Positions 9,618 through 18,788 of a stretch of DNA of 64,000 bases are shown here, in pieces. The DNA is taken from assembly GCF_900290285.1 (NCBI RefSeq), contig NZ_LT985757.1, forward strand, positions 69,987-133,986, read 5' to 3'. Source of the stretch: Candidatus Centipeda massiliensis (lineage in GTDB: Bacteria > Bacillota > Negativicutes > Selenomonadales > Selenomonadaceae). A model generated the notes under the pieces. It was not told where the DNA came from. It did not search any database and saw only the letters and a program-made list of their open reading frames with translations. The translations under genes and the position numbers were made by a program. The stretch's first letter is position 1. Every line of letters starts with the position of its first letter.

Positions 9618-9646
9618 AGTATATCACAGAATCAAGCCTACGAAAA
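9618..9646 (-). promoter_or_regulatory. Weak candidate promoter for yerC-hisZ-HD
   Basis: On the minus strand a good -10 (TATACT, 9618-9623) lies 17 bp from a poor -35 (TTTTCG). It is about 50 bp before the yerC start. Confidence 0.35.
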
Positions 9647-9671
9647 GTTGAGACAGCGATCCCCGTATCAA

Positions 9672-10607
9672 TCAAGAAGAAAAATGCAGCACAATATCCT
9701 TACCATCCCATGCTGTTTGATCGGTCGGAACAGAGATACGAACTATCTTTTCCTCATTGTTTTCCGTGCCAGTGTCAACGATTTCCTCTACCGTCCCCTG
9801 CTCAGAAAAACCGTTCAGCTCATATTGAACAAATTGTCCCGGATAAACGCGATCTGCAAGCGCGCTCGGTATTTCCGCCTCGATCCGACAGTTATCCATA
9901 ATACGCAAAGATAGAATATCGTCTCCGCTCTCAATACGATCTCCTTCTTTTACGAAAATCTGCGACACCGTACCTTCGCGCACAGCAAAGAGTCCTGTCG
10001 TTCCCGTATGGTCACGCGCTTTCGCAAATAGAGCCTCCGCTTTTTTTAGCTGCTCCTCTGCCGCCCGTATTGCGACAGGGTTTGGTGCTTCTGCAGTTTG
10101 CCCACTGCCCACAGTCAGCATATTTTTTTCCTGCTCGTATGCCGCAATAGCTTCCTTTCTTTTCGCTGCGCTGACTGCCCCCATTTCATATAGTTCATTC
10201 ATGCGCTCCATACGCACGCGCGCTGACTCTAAGGCCTCTGTTGGTACGGGGATACTCTGCGCCGCCACTGTTCCATATTGGATTTGTTCGATGTTCTTTT
10301 GTGCGAGTTCTACATTCTTTTTCAAGTGTGCAAGTTCCTCGTCTGAGCATACATTCTGTACTGTGACAAGGAGTGCTCCCCGCACAATAGATGCTCCTTC
10401 CTCTGTATGTATTTCTTGAACAATCATTGGATTTGCTGCCTGTAATATGCTTTGCTCGTAGACAAGACGCGCATTTGATATTATAAATTGATCCGATTGC
10501 CTCATCCCATACAGTAGGAAAAATGAAAGACAGGTGACAACGAACAAAAAAATGGTAAGAAACAGATATGTTCTCCTTTTTAGGAGCTCGGTAATGTCGT
10601 TTTCCAT
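9672..10607 (-). CDS. HlyD-like membrane fusion / efflux adaptor protein, orphan
   Basis: A 311-residue protein with one N-terminal membrane segment (about residues 13-34), a biotinyl-lipoyl half motif near residue 65 (VQEIHTEEGASIVRGALLV), a coiled-coil hairpin (about residues 85-195), the second lipoyl half (AVREGTVSQIFVKEGDRI) and a beta-barrel C-terminus. This is the membrane-fusion-protein layout used by type I secretion and tripartite efflux. No ABC, RND or MFS partner and no TolC-like gene is nearby. The start has AGAGG at 5 nt. The T-run of a terminator ends about 10 bp before the start, leaving no room for a promoter of its own. Confidence 0.75.
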   Translation of the reverse strand: MENDITELLKRRTYLFLTIFLFVVTCLSFFLLYGMRQSDQFIISNARLVYEQSILQAANPMIVQEIHTEEGASIVRGALLVTVQNVCSDEELAHLKKNVELAQKNIEQIQYGTVAAQSIPVPTEALESARVRMERMNELYEMGAVSAAKRKEAIAAYEQEKNMLTVGSGQTAEAPNPVAIRAAEEQLKKAEALFAKARDHTGTTGLFAVREGTVSQIFVKEGDRIESGDDILSLRIMDNCRIEAEIPSALADRVYPGQFVQYELNGFSEQGTVEEIVDTGTENNEEKIVRISVPTDQTAWDGKDIVLHFSS

Positions 10608-10615
10608 AGCAGCCT

Positions 10616-10650
10616 CTAAAAAATATGGCTGTCAGCAATGTGACAGCCAT
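10616..10650 (-). terminator. Terminator or attenuator just before the HlyD-like gene
   Basis: On the minus strand ATGGCTGTCA (10641-10650), loop CATTGC, TGACAGCCAT (10625-10634), then ATTTTTTA. It is a perfect 10-bp stem with a U-run. It would end the alaS transcript after it passes the repeat element, and it sits directly on the leader of the HlyD-like gene. Confidence 0.85.
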
Positions 10651-10667
10651 GAGCCAATGTATCATAT

Positions 10668-10832
10668 TAGGAAAGCACCGAAAAATTCAGCCGCGCCATC
10701 TTAGCGCATCTTTTTCTCCCGCACTTCGCCGGCAAATCTTCCACATAGCCCTTGCTATGCGTCCGGTTTTCCTCCTTGTTCGGATGAAAAATCTACGTCA
10801 ATCTGAGGGGCTATTTTATCAGTGATTCCTTA
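10668..10832 (+). repeat. MITE-like repeat, copy A
   Basis: One of three copies of a non-coding element of about 165 bp. It is bounded by TA on both sides (10668-10669, 10831-10832) and has imperfect terminal inverted repeats (TAGGAAAGCACCGA at the left, TCAGTGATTCCTTA at the right). The internal core GCTATGCGTCCGG and the hairpin CATAGC-CCTT-GCTATG (10744-10759) are shared with the other copies. The right-hand TTA is the complement of the alaS stop codon TAA. TA flanks suggest a Tc1/mariner-IS630-type transposition mechanism, which is inference; no transposase is present in the window. Confidence 0.8.
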
Positions 10833-13457
10833 GACAGATGTCTGCTGACGTATGACCGCAACCGCTTCTTCAAATGCCTGCGGGAGTTGTTCCGGATTCT
10901 TGCCGCCAGCCTGAGCCATATCGGGACGTCCACCGCCGCCTCCGCCGACGGCTTTTGCAGCCGCCTTGATGATATTGCCCGCATGTGCTCCTAGCTTCAC
11001 TGCTATCTTATCCGCCTTGACTACCAGACTGACCTTATCGTCAATAACAGCACCAAGAACCACAATCCCGCAATCCAGCTTCTCACAGGTAAGATCCGCA
11101 ATGTTGCGAAGTTCATCCATGGAGTCGACATTGGCTTTTCCCACAACCACATGGAACTTTCCAATCTCTTGAACGCCCATAAGAAGCTTCTGTGCATCCG
11201 CCTTATCACGGAACTCGGCAAAACTCCGCAGCTGCTCCTGCATAGACTTTCTCTCGCTCATAAACTTATCAATTTGTGCAACAAGCTCCTCGGATCTCGT
11301 CTTTAGTTTATGTGAGAGTTCCTGCACGGTCCGTGCCATTTCTGTCGCATAAGCAAACGCAGCACAACCGGTAATTGCCTCGATGCGGCGCACACCGGCC
11401 GCAACGCCCGATTCACTGACAATCTTGAACAGGCCAATCTGTCCCGTGTTGGTTACATGAGAACCACCGCAGAGCTCGATGCTGAAGTTTGGGACACGAA
11501 CGACACGGACAATATCGCCGTACTTCTCTCCGAAGAGCGCCATCGCACCAAGTGCCTTTGCCTCATCAATCGGCATCGTGGAGATATGGAGGTCAATCGA
11601 ACGAAGTATCTCTTCATTGACAAGCTCTTCGACATCGCGAAGCTGCTGCTCGCTCACAGGTTCAAAGTTTGTGAAATCAAAGCGAAGCCGTTCCGGTGTA
11701 ACAAGTGAGCCCGCCTGCTGTACATGATCGCCGACAACGCGCTGAAGTGCCGCCTGTAAGAGATGGGTTGCCGTATGGTTTCGCGCAGATGATAGTTTTT
11801 TCGTTGTATCAAGGCAGATTTCCACGGAGTCACCGCGTTGGATCTGTCCTTCCTCGACGTACGCCACATGATAGACCGTTCCATCTGGCAGACGCTTCGT
11901 GTTGCTAACGGTGATATATCCCAGATCACTGCGCAGAACACCCTCGTCCCCGACCTGCCCGCCGCCTTCTGCGTGGAATGGTGTCGTGCTCAGAATGATT
12001 CCGGCACTCTCTCCATCACGGAGCGAGTCGACGAGTTCTCCTTCACGCCAGATTGCGACAACGGTCGCTTTCGTTGCCGCTGCATCCTCTGACAGGCTTC
12101 CGGTATCTATGCCCGAGAGATCGGGAACAGATACCGCCTGATTTTCTGCACGTGCACTCCTTGCACGCATGCGCTGCTTCTCCATCTCTCCCTGAAAGCC
12201 CTCACCATCCAAGGTGATTCCATTTTCGTGGAGAATCTCCTCGGTCAGCTCACACGGGAATCCATACGTGTCATAGAGTTTGAAACCGACTTCACCGGGG
12301 AGAACGGTCTCATTAGCAGACTTCAGTCGCGTAACTTCATTATTCAGAAGTTCAATGCCCTGTGCCAGCGTGGACGCGAAACGATCCTCCTCAACGCGGA
12401 TCACACGCTTGATATAGTCCTGTTTTGCGAGAAGCTCGCCAAAATCCTTTGCATCACGGAAAATCTCAACAACAGCATCCACCGCACCATCAAGGAATGG
12501 CTTTGTTATCCCAAGCATACGCCCATGACGGATTGCACGGCGAAGCGTGCGGCGCAGAACGTATCCGCGTCCTTCATTCGACGGAAGTATGCCGTCCATA
12601 ATCATGATGGCGACGGAGCGCGCATGGTCGGCAATAACCTTGAGTGAAATGTCTTTTTTCGGATCTGTGCCGTATGGCACATCCGATACTTTAGACATAT
12701 ACTCAATAATCGGATAGAGAAGGTCTGTCTCAAAGTTTGTTTTCTTGTTCTGCACAACAGAGGCAAGGCGCTCCAATCCGCAGCCCGTATCAATATTCTT
12801 GTGTGCGAGGAGATTGTACTCTCCTTCCTCCGTACGATCATACTGGGTAAAGACAAGATTCCATATCTCGAGAAAGCGATCACAGTCGCAGCCAACCCCG
12901 CACGTCGGTTCACCACAACCGCGTTCCTCACCAAGATCGATGTAGATCTCGGAATCCGGTCCACAGGGACCTGGACCGATTTCCCAGAAGTTATCCTCCA
13001 ATGCGACAATATGATCCGGCGACACATCAGTCTCTTCTAACCATATCGCGCGTGCCTCATCATCCTCCGGATAGATGGAAACCCAGAGCTTGTCTTTTGG
13101 AAGTTCGACGACTTCCGTCAGGAATTCCCAGGCCCACGGAATCGCCTCCCTCTTAAAGTAATCGCCAAAGGAGAAGTTTCCAAGCATCTCAAAGAAGGTC
13201 TGATGACGCGCCGTACGTCCGACATTCTCGATGTCTCCGGTACGAACCGAACGCTGACAGGTAACGATACGGTTTCTGGGAGGTTTCATCTTTCCTGTAA
13301 AAAAAGGCTTCAACGGTGCCATACCCGCACCAATCAGAAGAAGCGTAGGATCGTTTTCCGGCACAAGGGAGTAACTGGGCAAACGAAGGTGGCCCTTTTT
13401 TTCTGCGAAAAACTGCAAATAGGCTTCCCGCAGTTCGTTTCCTGTCATATATTTCAA
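10830..13457 (-). CDS. alaS: Alanyl-tRNA synthetase
   Basis: Charges tRNA-Ala and edits mischarged Ser/Gly. The 875-residue protein shows the class II catalytic domain (motif with GCGLERLASV), the editing-domain zinc motifs HTATHLL and CGGSHVTNTG, and a C-terminal glycine-rich GGGGGGRPDMAQAGG in the DHHA1 domain. The most likely start is TTG at 13457, 9 nt after AGGAGG; an in-frame ATG three codons later is too far from that site. The TAA stop lies on the end of repeat copy A. No T-box leader is seen. Confidence 0.97.
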   Translation of the reverse strand: MKYMTGNELREAYLQFFAEKKGHLRLPSYSLVPENDPTLLLIGAGMAPLKPFFTGKMKPPRNRIVTCQRSVRTGDIENVGRTARHQTFFEMLGNFSFGDYFKREAIPWAWEFLTEVVELPKDKLWVSIYPEDDEARAIWLEETDVSPDHIVALEDNFWEIGPGPCGPDSEIYIDLGEERGCGEPTCGVGCDCDRFLEIWNLVFTQYDRTEEGEYNLLAHKNIDTGCGLERLASVVQNKKTNFETDLLYPIIEYMSKVSDVPYGTDPKKDISLKVIADHARSVAIMIMDGILPSNEGRGYVLRRTLRRAIRHGRMLGITKPFLDGAVDAVVEIFRDAKDFGELLAKQDYIKRVIRVEEDRFASTLAQGIELLNNEVTRLKSANETVLPGEVGFKLYDTYGFPCELTEEILHENGITLDGEGFQGEMEKQRMRARSARAENQAVSVPDLSGIDTGSLSEDAAATKATVVAIWREGELVDSLRDGESAGIILSTTPFHAEGGGQVGDEGVLRSDLGYITVSNTKRLPDGTVYHVAYVEEGQIQRGDSVEICLDTTKKLSSARNHTATHLLQAALQRVVGDHVQQAGSLVTPERLRFDFTNFEPVSEQQLRDVEELVNEEILRSIDLHISTMPIDEAKALGAMALFGEKYGDIVRVVRVPNFSIELCGGSHVTNTGQIGLFKIVSESGVAAGVRRIEAITGCAAFAYATEMARTVQELSHKLKTRSEELVAQIDKFMSERKSMQEQLRSFAEFRDKADAQKLLMGVQEIGKFHVVVGKANVDSMDELRNIADLTCEKLDCGIVVLGAVIDDKVSLVVKADKIAVKLGAHAGNIIKAAAKAVGGGGGGRPDMAQAGGKNPEQLPQAFEEAVAVIRQQTSV

Positions 13458-13506
13458 CGTAATCGCCCTCCTAATACCATATTCGCAAAGAACTTGAGTG
13501 TGCGTA

Positions 13507-13515
13507 AGTATAGCA
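13507..13515 (-). promoter_or_regulatory. Extended -10 promoter candidate for alaS
   Basis: The minus strand reads TGCTATACT, an extended -10 element, about 50 bp before the alaS start. The -35 region is AT-rich without a clear hexamer. Confidence 0.4.
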
Positions 13516-13582
13516 TAAAATCATGGAAAAATATAGGAATCTAGAATTGTCAACTCGGTATACATGTACCTATATTATACAG

Positions 13583-16168
13583 TCACATGATACTTTTTAC
13601 CAGTTCCTTTGCCTGTTCCTCCGTCATCAGGATCTCGCGCGGCTTATTGCCACCGGCGCTTGGTCCGATGATGCGCAGCTCCTCCATCGTGTCGACCAAT
13701 CGTGCCGCTCTTGTATACCCAACACCCAATCTGCGCTGAATGTTGGATGAGGATGCCTGTCCTGTAGACATGACGAGTTCAACCGCATCTGGGAGAAGCA
13801 GATCCTGCTTGATCTGAACCCCATCATCTTCCGTGCTGTCATTTTCTGTCGCTTCGCTCTCCATGAAGTCAATGAGTTCCTCGTTCTCATTGATCTCCTG
13901 CCCTTGTGCACGAATATAGTCCAGAAGCATTTCAACTTCCTCGTCACTGATAAACGCACCCTGCACGCGAATAGGCTTGGCCGCACCCTGCGGAGAAAAC
14001 AGCATATCTCCTTTCCCAAGCAGTGTCTCCGCTCCGCCGCGATCCAAGATTGTGCGTGAATCTACCTGGGACGAGACGGCAAAGGAGATTCGGGACGGAA
14101 GGTTTGCCTTGATGATACCCGTGATAACATTGACCGATGGTCGCTGTGTCGCGAGAATCATGTGGATTCCTGCAGCACGCGCTTTTTGCAGAATTCTGCA
14201 GATTGCATCCTCCACATCCCGTGGAGAAACCATCATAAGATCAGCTAGCTCATCAATCACAATGATGATGAACGGAATTCTCTCCTCCGGATAGCGGCGA
14301 TTGAACGTCTTGATATCGCGGACTCCATGATTTGCAAAGATCGAATAGCGTTTTTCCATCTCCTGCACTGCCCAATTTAAGACGGAGGACGCTTTCTTGG
14401 GATCGGTCACAACCGGTACCATGAGATGTGGAATCCCGTTGTAATTGGAGAGTTCCACCATCTTGGGGTCAATCAGAATGAACTTCACTTCATCCGACGT
14501 TGCTTTGAACAGAATGCTTGATATGAGTGTGTTGATGCACACGGATTTACCGGATCCAGTTGCACCAGCGACCAAAAGATGCGGCATCTTCCCGATATCC
14601 GCGAAAATTGCATGACCGCTAATGTCCATGCCAAGACCTACTGTGAGTTTGGAAGCTGCTTCCTGAAACTCAGGATTCTCCAATACCTCTCGAAGCTGAA
14701 CCCCCTCCAACGTACGGTTCGGGATCTCGATGCCAATTGCCGCCTTGCCGGGAACCGGTTCGATACGTACCGAGGATGTTGCCATCTGCAGGGCAATGTC
14801 CTCCGCAAGATTCGTAATCTTGCTCACTTTCACCCCTGGAGCAGGTTCCAGATCATAGCGCGTGACTGCAGGACCATGACAGGTGCTGACGACCTTCGCA
14901 TTTACATGGAAACTTTCGAGTGTCTGCTGTAAAATCCGCGCATTATCCTTGATTTCCTGCGCAAGCATCTCGTTCGCTTTCTTGATATGCTTGGAAAGAA
15001 TCTGTGTGACTTTGGGAAGTACGTACGGATGCTGACCGTTCTCGTCCACAGCAGACACCGTTGGAGCTGCGGGTGCTGAGTGAGAAGACATCTCTGCTTC
15101 TGCTGCCGGCACGAGAGGAAGAACATCCTGTATATCATCCGTCACGTCTTCTATCACGGGCGGATCAATCACCGTAGGCTCTTCTGCAATACATTCCTCC
15201 TGTATTGGAGGAATGTCGGTCTGCGTCTCTTCCCTTCGTCCACTGTCAAGCTCATCATCGTCTATGGGAATAGAAACATCTTTCTCCACCTGATTAAGCG
15301 TCGGCTCTTTCACCGCGATGGGACACTCCAGTTCCTCGGAGGCAGGTGCGATACGTTCTGCATTGTCGAAGGACGCACCTTCTGGTTCACGCATTGGAAC
15401 TTCCAAATTTTTTGCGATATCAACAGATGCGAGTGCTTCATCTGCCTCCAAAAACATCGGATCATTCGCCTGATTGTACGGGGTTGCCGAAAGTGTATGA
15501 TGAACAATCGCGGCTGTTTTTGTTTCAATTTTTTCTGCCGCAACACTTACTTTGTCGCACGTGGTACTGATAACAGCCCCTGCAGCAGTTGCCCCTTTTT
15601 TCGCCTGTTCTTTTGTCTTCATATAGCCGGAGGCAAGCGACCATGTTGTCGCCAAGAGTACAGATCCCACAATGATGGTGCTCAGCAGAATGATCGCGCC
15701 GTCTACCCCAAAACAAGTACGCAATATGAGAAGAAAGCCCCCACCGACCAATCCTCCGCCGTCTGCGAGATTCTGCGGAAGGATTTCCTCATCAACGGGC
15801 ACTACAAAATGATGCCATACGGCGAGAAGTGCAATGTATATACCGATGATGCCAAAGAATTTTTTTGTATAGAGCAACCCGCGATGATGAATAATGTATT
15901 GCAGGCTGATGAGGGCGATGACCAAGATCGCAAAAGGAGCTCCCCAGCCGAACAAGTAGCGAAAGAGATCCGCAAAGAAAAAGCCAACAAAACCAACGTT
16001 CCATCCGAGAATACCTACTGCCGAAATAAGAGCAAAAGAAAGAAGGATAAGACCGATGAGTTCATACTTCCGTCCTGATTCGTTCGGTGTTGTACTCCTC
16101 CGTTTGGTGGAGACAGACCGCGACGTTCGTCGGCCGGAACTTTTCTTTCCCAAAAACAATCCCTCCAT
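13583..16168 (-). CDS. ftsK: DNA translocase FtsK/SpoIIIE
   Basis: Septum-anchored motor that pumps chromosome termini during division. The 861-residue protein has four N-terminal membrane helices (within about residues 35-165), a long acidic linker, then the RecA-like motor with Walker A GATGSGKSVCIN and Walker B IIIVIDELADLM, and a C-terminal winged-helix gamma domain (IQRRLGVGYTRAARLVD) for KOPS recognition. The ATG at 16168 is preferred over an upstream GTG that lacks a ribosome site. A G+C-rich hairpin (16182-16199) precedes it, and the GGGGG that may serve as ribosome site lies in its arm. Confidence 0.95.
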   Translation of the reverse strand: MEGLFLGKKSSGRRTSRSVSTKRRSTTPNESGRKYELIGLILLSFALISAVGILGWNVGFVGFFFADLFRYLFGWGAPFAILVIALISLQYIIHHRGLLYTKKFFGIIGIYIALLAVWHHFVVPVDEEILPQNLADGGGLVGGGFLLILRTCFGVDGAIILLSTIIVGSVLLATTWSLASGYMKTKEQAKKGATAAGAVISTTCDKVSVAAEKIETKTAAIVHHTLSATPYNQANDPMFLEADEALASVDIAKNLEVPMREPEGASFDNAERIAPASEELECPIAVKEPTLNQVEKDVSIPIDDDELDSGRREETQTDIPPIQEECIAEEPTVIDPPVIEDVTDDIQDVLPLVPAAEAEMSSHSAPAAPTVSAVDENGQHPYVLPKVTQILSKHIKKANEMLAQEIKDNARILQQTLESFHVNAKVVSTCHGPAVTRYDLEPAPGVKVSKITNLAEDIALQMATSSVRIEPVPGKAAIGIEIPNRTLEGVQLREVLENPEFQEAASKLTVGLGMDISGHAIFADIGKMPHLLVAGATGSGKSVCINTLISSILFKATSDEVKFILIDPKMVELSNYNGIPHLMVPVVTDPKKASSVLNWAVQEMEKRYSIFANHGVRDIKTFNRRYPEERIPFIIIVIDELADLMMVSPRDVEDAICRILQKARAAGIHMILATQRPSVNVITGIIKANLPSRISFAVSSQVDSRTILDRGGAETLLGKGDMLFSPQGAAKPIRVQGAFISDEEVEMLLDYIRAQGQEINENEELIDFMESEATENDSTEDDGVQIKQDLLLPDAVELVMSTGQASSSNIQRRLGVGYTRAARLVDTMEELRIIGPSAGGNKPREILMTEEQAKELVKSIM

Positions 16169-16243
16169 ATCACAGTATGCCCCCGCTCTGGGAGAGCGGA
16201 GGCATAGCAAATAAATCACCGTTGTCTACAATACAGCAGTATA

Positions 16244-17521
16244 CTATTTTGTCAGCCGATCTGCAACTTTTTGCGCTTCAAACAGAATGCGATCTTCATC
16301 CAAGGTCTTGAGCGCACTGTGTTCCATGAGAACTTTTCCGTTCACCATCACCGTATCAACCGACGAGGATTTCGCAGAATATGCAAGGAGTGACACAGGG
16401 TTATAGCACGGTGTCCATGCTGCTCCGTGCATGGAGAAGAGCACAATGTCTGCCTTATCTCCTGCCTGCAGTCGGCCGACACCGTGGAGGGAGAGTGCCC
16501 GTGCGCCGTATTCCGTCCCCATCTTAACTGCAGTAAGTGCCGGTACGGCAAGTGGATCGAGCGTATCCACCTTATGGAGCAGTGCCGCAAGCTGGACTTC
16601 ATCCAGCATATCCAGATTATTGTTGCTGGATGCACCATCTGTTCCAAGTGCGACACAGATACCTTCTGCCAAGAGACGCGGAACAGGTGCTGTTCCGCTC
16701 GCGAGTTTCATATTGCTGCCGGGGTTGTGCGCAACACGAATATGATACTTCTTAATGATATCAATATCCTCATCGTCCAAATGAACACAATGTGCGGCAA
16801 GTGTACCGTTTTCAAACAGTCCCGTCGAAGCGACATGGGCGAATGGCCGCTTTCCATATTCCTTCAGGCAGTTCTCGATCTCGCCCACAGTTTCCGACAT
16901 GTGGATATGTACCTCAGCACCAAGCGCCTGTGCCTTTGCGGCAACCTTCTTTAAGTAGTCCGGCGGACAAGTGTAGAGCGCATGAGGGCCAAACATGACG
17001 GTAATACGGCCGTCTGCAGCACCATGGAAATTCTCATAGAGAGACGCATTTTCCTCCAGCTTCTTCTCGCTGTCCGGCACAACACCAATGAGCCCTCTCG
17101 ATAGTACACCGCGCAGCCCGGATGTCTCGACGACTTCGGCAACGCGTTCCATATCTGGCCCGTACATATCGGCAAACGACGTTGTCCCGCTGCGGATCAT
17201 CTCGACAGCAGCGAGCATAGCGCCCCAGTAGATATCATCCGAGCGCAGATTTGCCTCGATCGGCCAGATCATCTGCTCCAGCCAATCCATCAGTTTCATA
17301 TCGTCTGCATAGCTGCGCAGGAGTGTCATAGACGCATGCGTATGTGCATTGACAAATCCAGGGATTGCAAAGTGATCCGTTCCGTCAATCGTATGATCCG
17401 CTTGAAAAGTGGCAGGAACATCTCCCACAGATGTGATCCGATCATCAGTGACGGCAATATTGGCCGGCGCCGTAGTGCCATCGGGCAAAAGTGCCGTGAC
17501 ATTCTTAATCAGCGTATTCAA
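16244..17521 (-). CDS. mtaD: 5-methylthioadenosine / S-adenosylhomocysteine deaminase
   Basis: Amidohydrolase-superfamily enzyme that deaminates MTA or SAH to the inosyl forms. The metal ligands are in NAHTHAS, HIHMSE, AHCVHL and GTDGASSNN, the pattern of the MtaD/DadD subgroup. The 425-residue length is normal. The start is TTG at 17521, 8 nt after AGGAG. It lies 11 bp after ahcY on the same strand, tying it to SAH recycling. A related guanine or chlorohydrolase activity is less likely given this neighbour. Confidence 0.88.
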   Translation of the reverse strand: MNTLIKNVTALLPDGTTAPANIAVTDDRITSVGDVPATFQADHTIDGTDHFAIPGFVNAHTHASMTLLRSYADDMKLMDWLEQMIWPIEANLRSDDIYWGAMLAAVEMIRSGTTSFADMYGPDMERVAEVVETSGLRGVLSRGLIGVVPDSEKKLEENASLYENFHGAADGRITVMFGPHALYTCPPDYLKKVAAKAQALGAEVHIHMSETVGEIENCLKEYGKRPFAHVASTGLFENGTLAAHCVHLDDEDIDIIKKYHIRVAHNPGSNMKLASGTAPVPRLLAEGICVALGTDGASSNNNLDMLDEVQLAALLHKVDTLDPLAVPALTAVKMGTEYGARALSLHGVGRLQAGDKADIVLFSMHGAAWTPCYNPVSLLAYSAKSSSVDTVMVNGKVLMEHSALKTLDEDRILFEAQKVADRLTK

Positions 17522-17532
17522 TGCAGTCTCTC

Positions 17533-18774
17533 CTATGCCAAGCCGAGATATTCTCTCTGCTCCGCACTCAGTTCATCAATGGAAACACCGAGTGAGTTCA
17601 GTTTGATATTTGCAATCTCGACATTGATCTCATCCGGCATGAGGTGTACGCCCTTCTTCATTTCTTTTCCATGGCGTACCAGATGAAGTGCAGAGAAGAA
17701 CTGCACACCAAACGAGAGATCCATGATCTCGGCAGGATGTCCATCGCCTGCCGCGAGGTTGACCAATCGACCTTCCGCCAAGAGATAGAGCCGGCGCCCA
17801 TCGGGCTGAACAAACTCTCTGATATTGTCGCGTACGACTTCATTGGACACAGAGCCCTCGGTCAGTTCTGGAATATTGATCTCAACATCGAAGTGACCGG
17901 AGTTCGCCATCATAGCGCCGTTTTTCATCACATCGAAGTGGCGTTTGCAGAGAATGTCCTTATTGCCCGTAAGTGTCAGGAAAATATCGCCAACCTTTGC
18001 GGCTTCATCCATTGGCATGACGTAGAAGCCATCAAAAACCGCCTCAATCGCCTTAATCGGATCGACCTCCGTAATAATGACGTTTGCACCAAGCCCGCGT
18101 GCACGCATTGCTCCGCCCTTGCCGCACCAGCCGTATCCCGCAATGACGACCGTCTTGCCTGCAATGACGAGGTTCGTCGTGCGCATAATGCCGTCCCATG
18201 TGGACTGACCGGTTCCATAGCGATTGTCAAAGAGATACTTGCAGTATGCGTCATTTGCCGCAATCATCGGGAATTCAAGTTTGCCCTGGCGTTCCAATGC
18301 CTTGAGCCTGTGTACGCCCGTTGTCGTTTCTTCCGAGCCGCCAATGAGTCCGGGAAGAAGATCGCGCCGCGTTGTATGAAGCATATCAACCAGATCCCCG
18401 CCATCATCAATGACAATATCCGGCTTGATATCGAGTGCCTTGTTGAAGAATACGGCGTATTCTTCCTCGGTGCATCCATGCCATGCAAAGACATGGATTC
18501 CCTCCTCCACGAGTGCCGCCGCAACATCATCCTGCGTGGACAGCGGATTGCTGCCCGTAACAGCAACCTCTGCGCCGGCGTGCTTGAAGATTGTCGCCAT
18601 ATAGGCGGTCTTTGCCTCAAGATGCAGGGTAATCACCATCTTGATGCCAGCAAACGGCTTCGTGACCGAATACTCCTTGTCGGCTGCCGCCATTACCGGC
18701 ATAAATCGCTTCACCCAGTCAATCTTTGCGTGACCAGACGGTGCGAGTGCAATATCTCGAATCATTGATTCCAT
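17533..18774 (-). CDS. ahcY: Adenosylhomocysteinase-family protein (possibly S-inosylhomocysteine hydrolase)
   Basis: NAD-containing hydrolase that cleaves S-adenosylhomocysteine (or a close analogue) to homocysteine and a nucleoside. The 413-residue sequence shows substrate-domain residues (TLHLEAKTAYM), DDGGDLVDMLH, the NAD motif GYGWCGKG and NSGHFDVEI. The C-terminus ends REYLGLA and lacks the tail with Lys and Tyr that contacts NAD in classical enzymes, as in the shorter thermophilic and archaeal type. It is followed at 11 bp by a SAH/MTA deaminase. Confidence 0.9.
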   Translation of the reverse strand: MESMIRDIALAPSGHAKIDWVKRFMPVMAAADKEYSVTKPFAGIKMVITLHLEAKTAYMATIFKHAGAEVAVTGSNPLSTQDDVAAALVEEGIHVFAWHGCTEEEYAVFFNKALDIKPDIVIDDGGDLVDMLHTTRRDLLPGLIGGSEETTTGVHRLKALERQGKLEFPMIAANDAYCKYLFDNRYGTGQSTWDGIMRTTNLVIAGKTVVIAGYGWCGKGGAMRARGLGANVIITEVDPIKAIEAVFDGFYVMPMDEAAKVGDIFLTLTGNKDILCKRHFDVMKNGAMMANSGHFDVEINIPELTEGSVSNEVVRDNIREFVQPDGRRLYLLAEGRLVNLAAGDGHPAEIMDLSFGVQFFSALHLVRHGKEMKKGVHLMPDEINVEIANIKLNSLGVSIDELSAEQREYLGLA

Positions 18775-18788
18775 GTAAGATCTCCTCT

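Noticed and set aside
15080-16078. 332-codon plus-strand open frame
   Set aside because: Antisense to the membrane and linker part of ftsK; rich in Cys, Phe and Arg without domain logic or ribosome site.
16182-16199. G+C-rich hairpin before ftsK as a terminator of mtaD
   Set aside because: No T-run on either strand; it is mentioned only as a possible ribosome-site hairpin.
17644-18768. 374-codon plus-strand open frame
   Set aside because: Antisense to ahcY over its full length; composition is that of a shadow frame.
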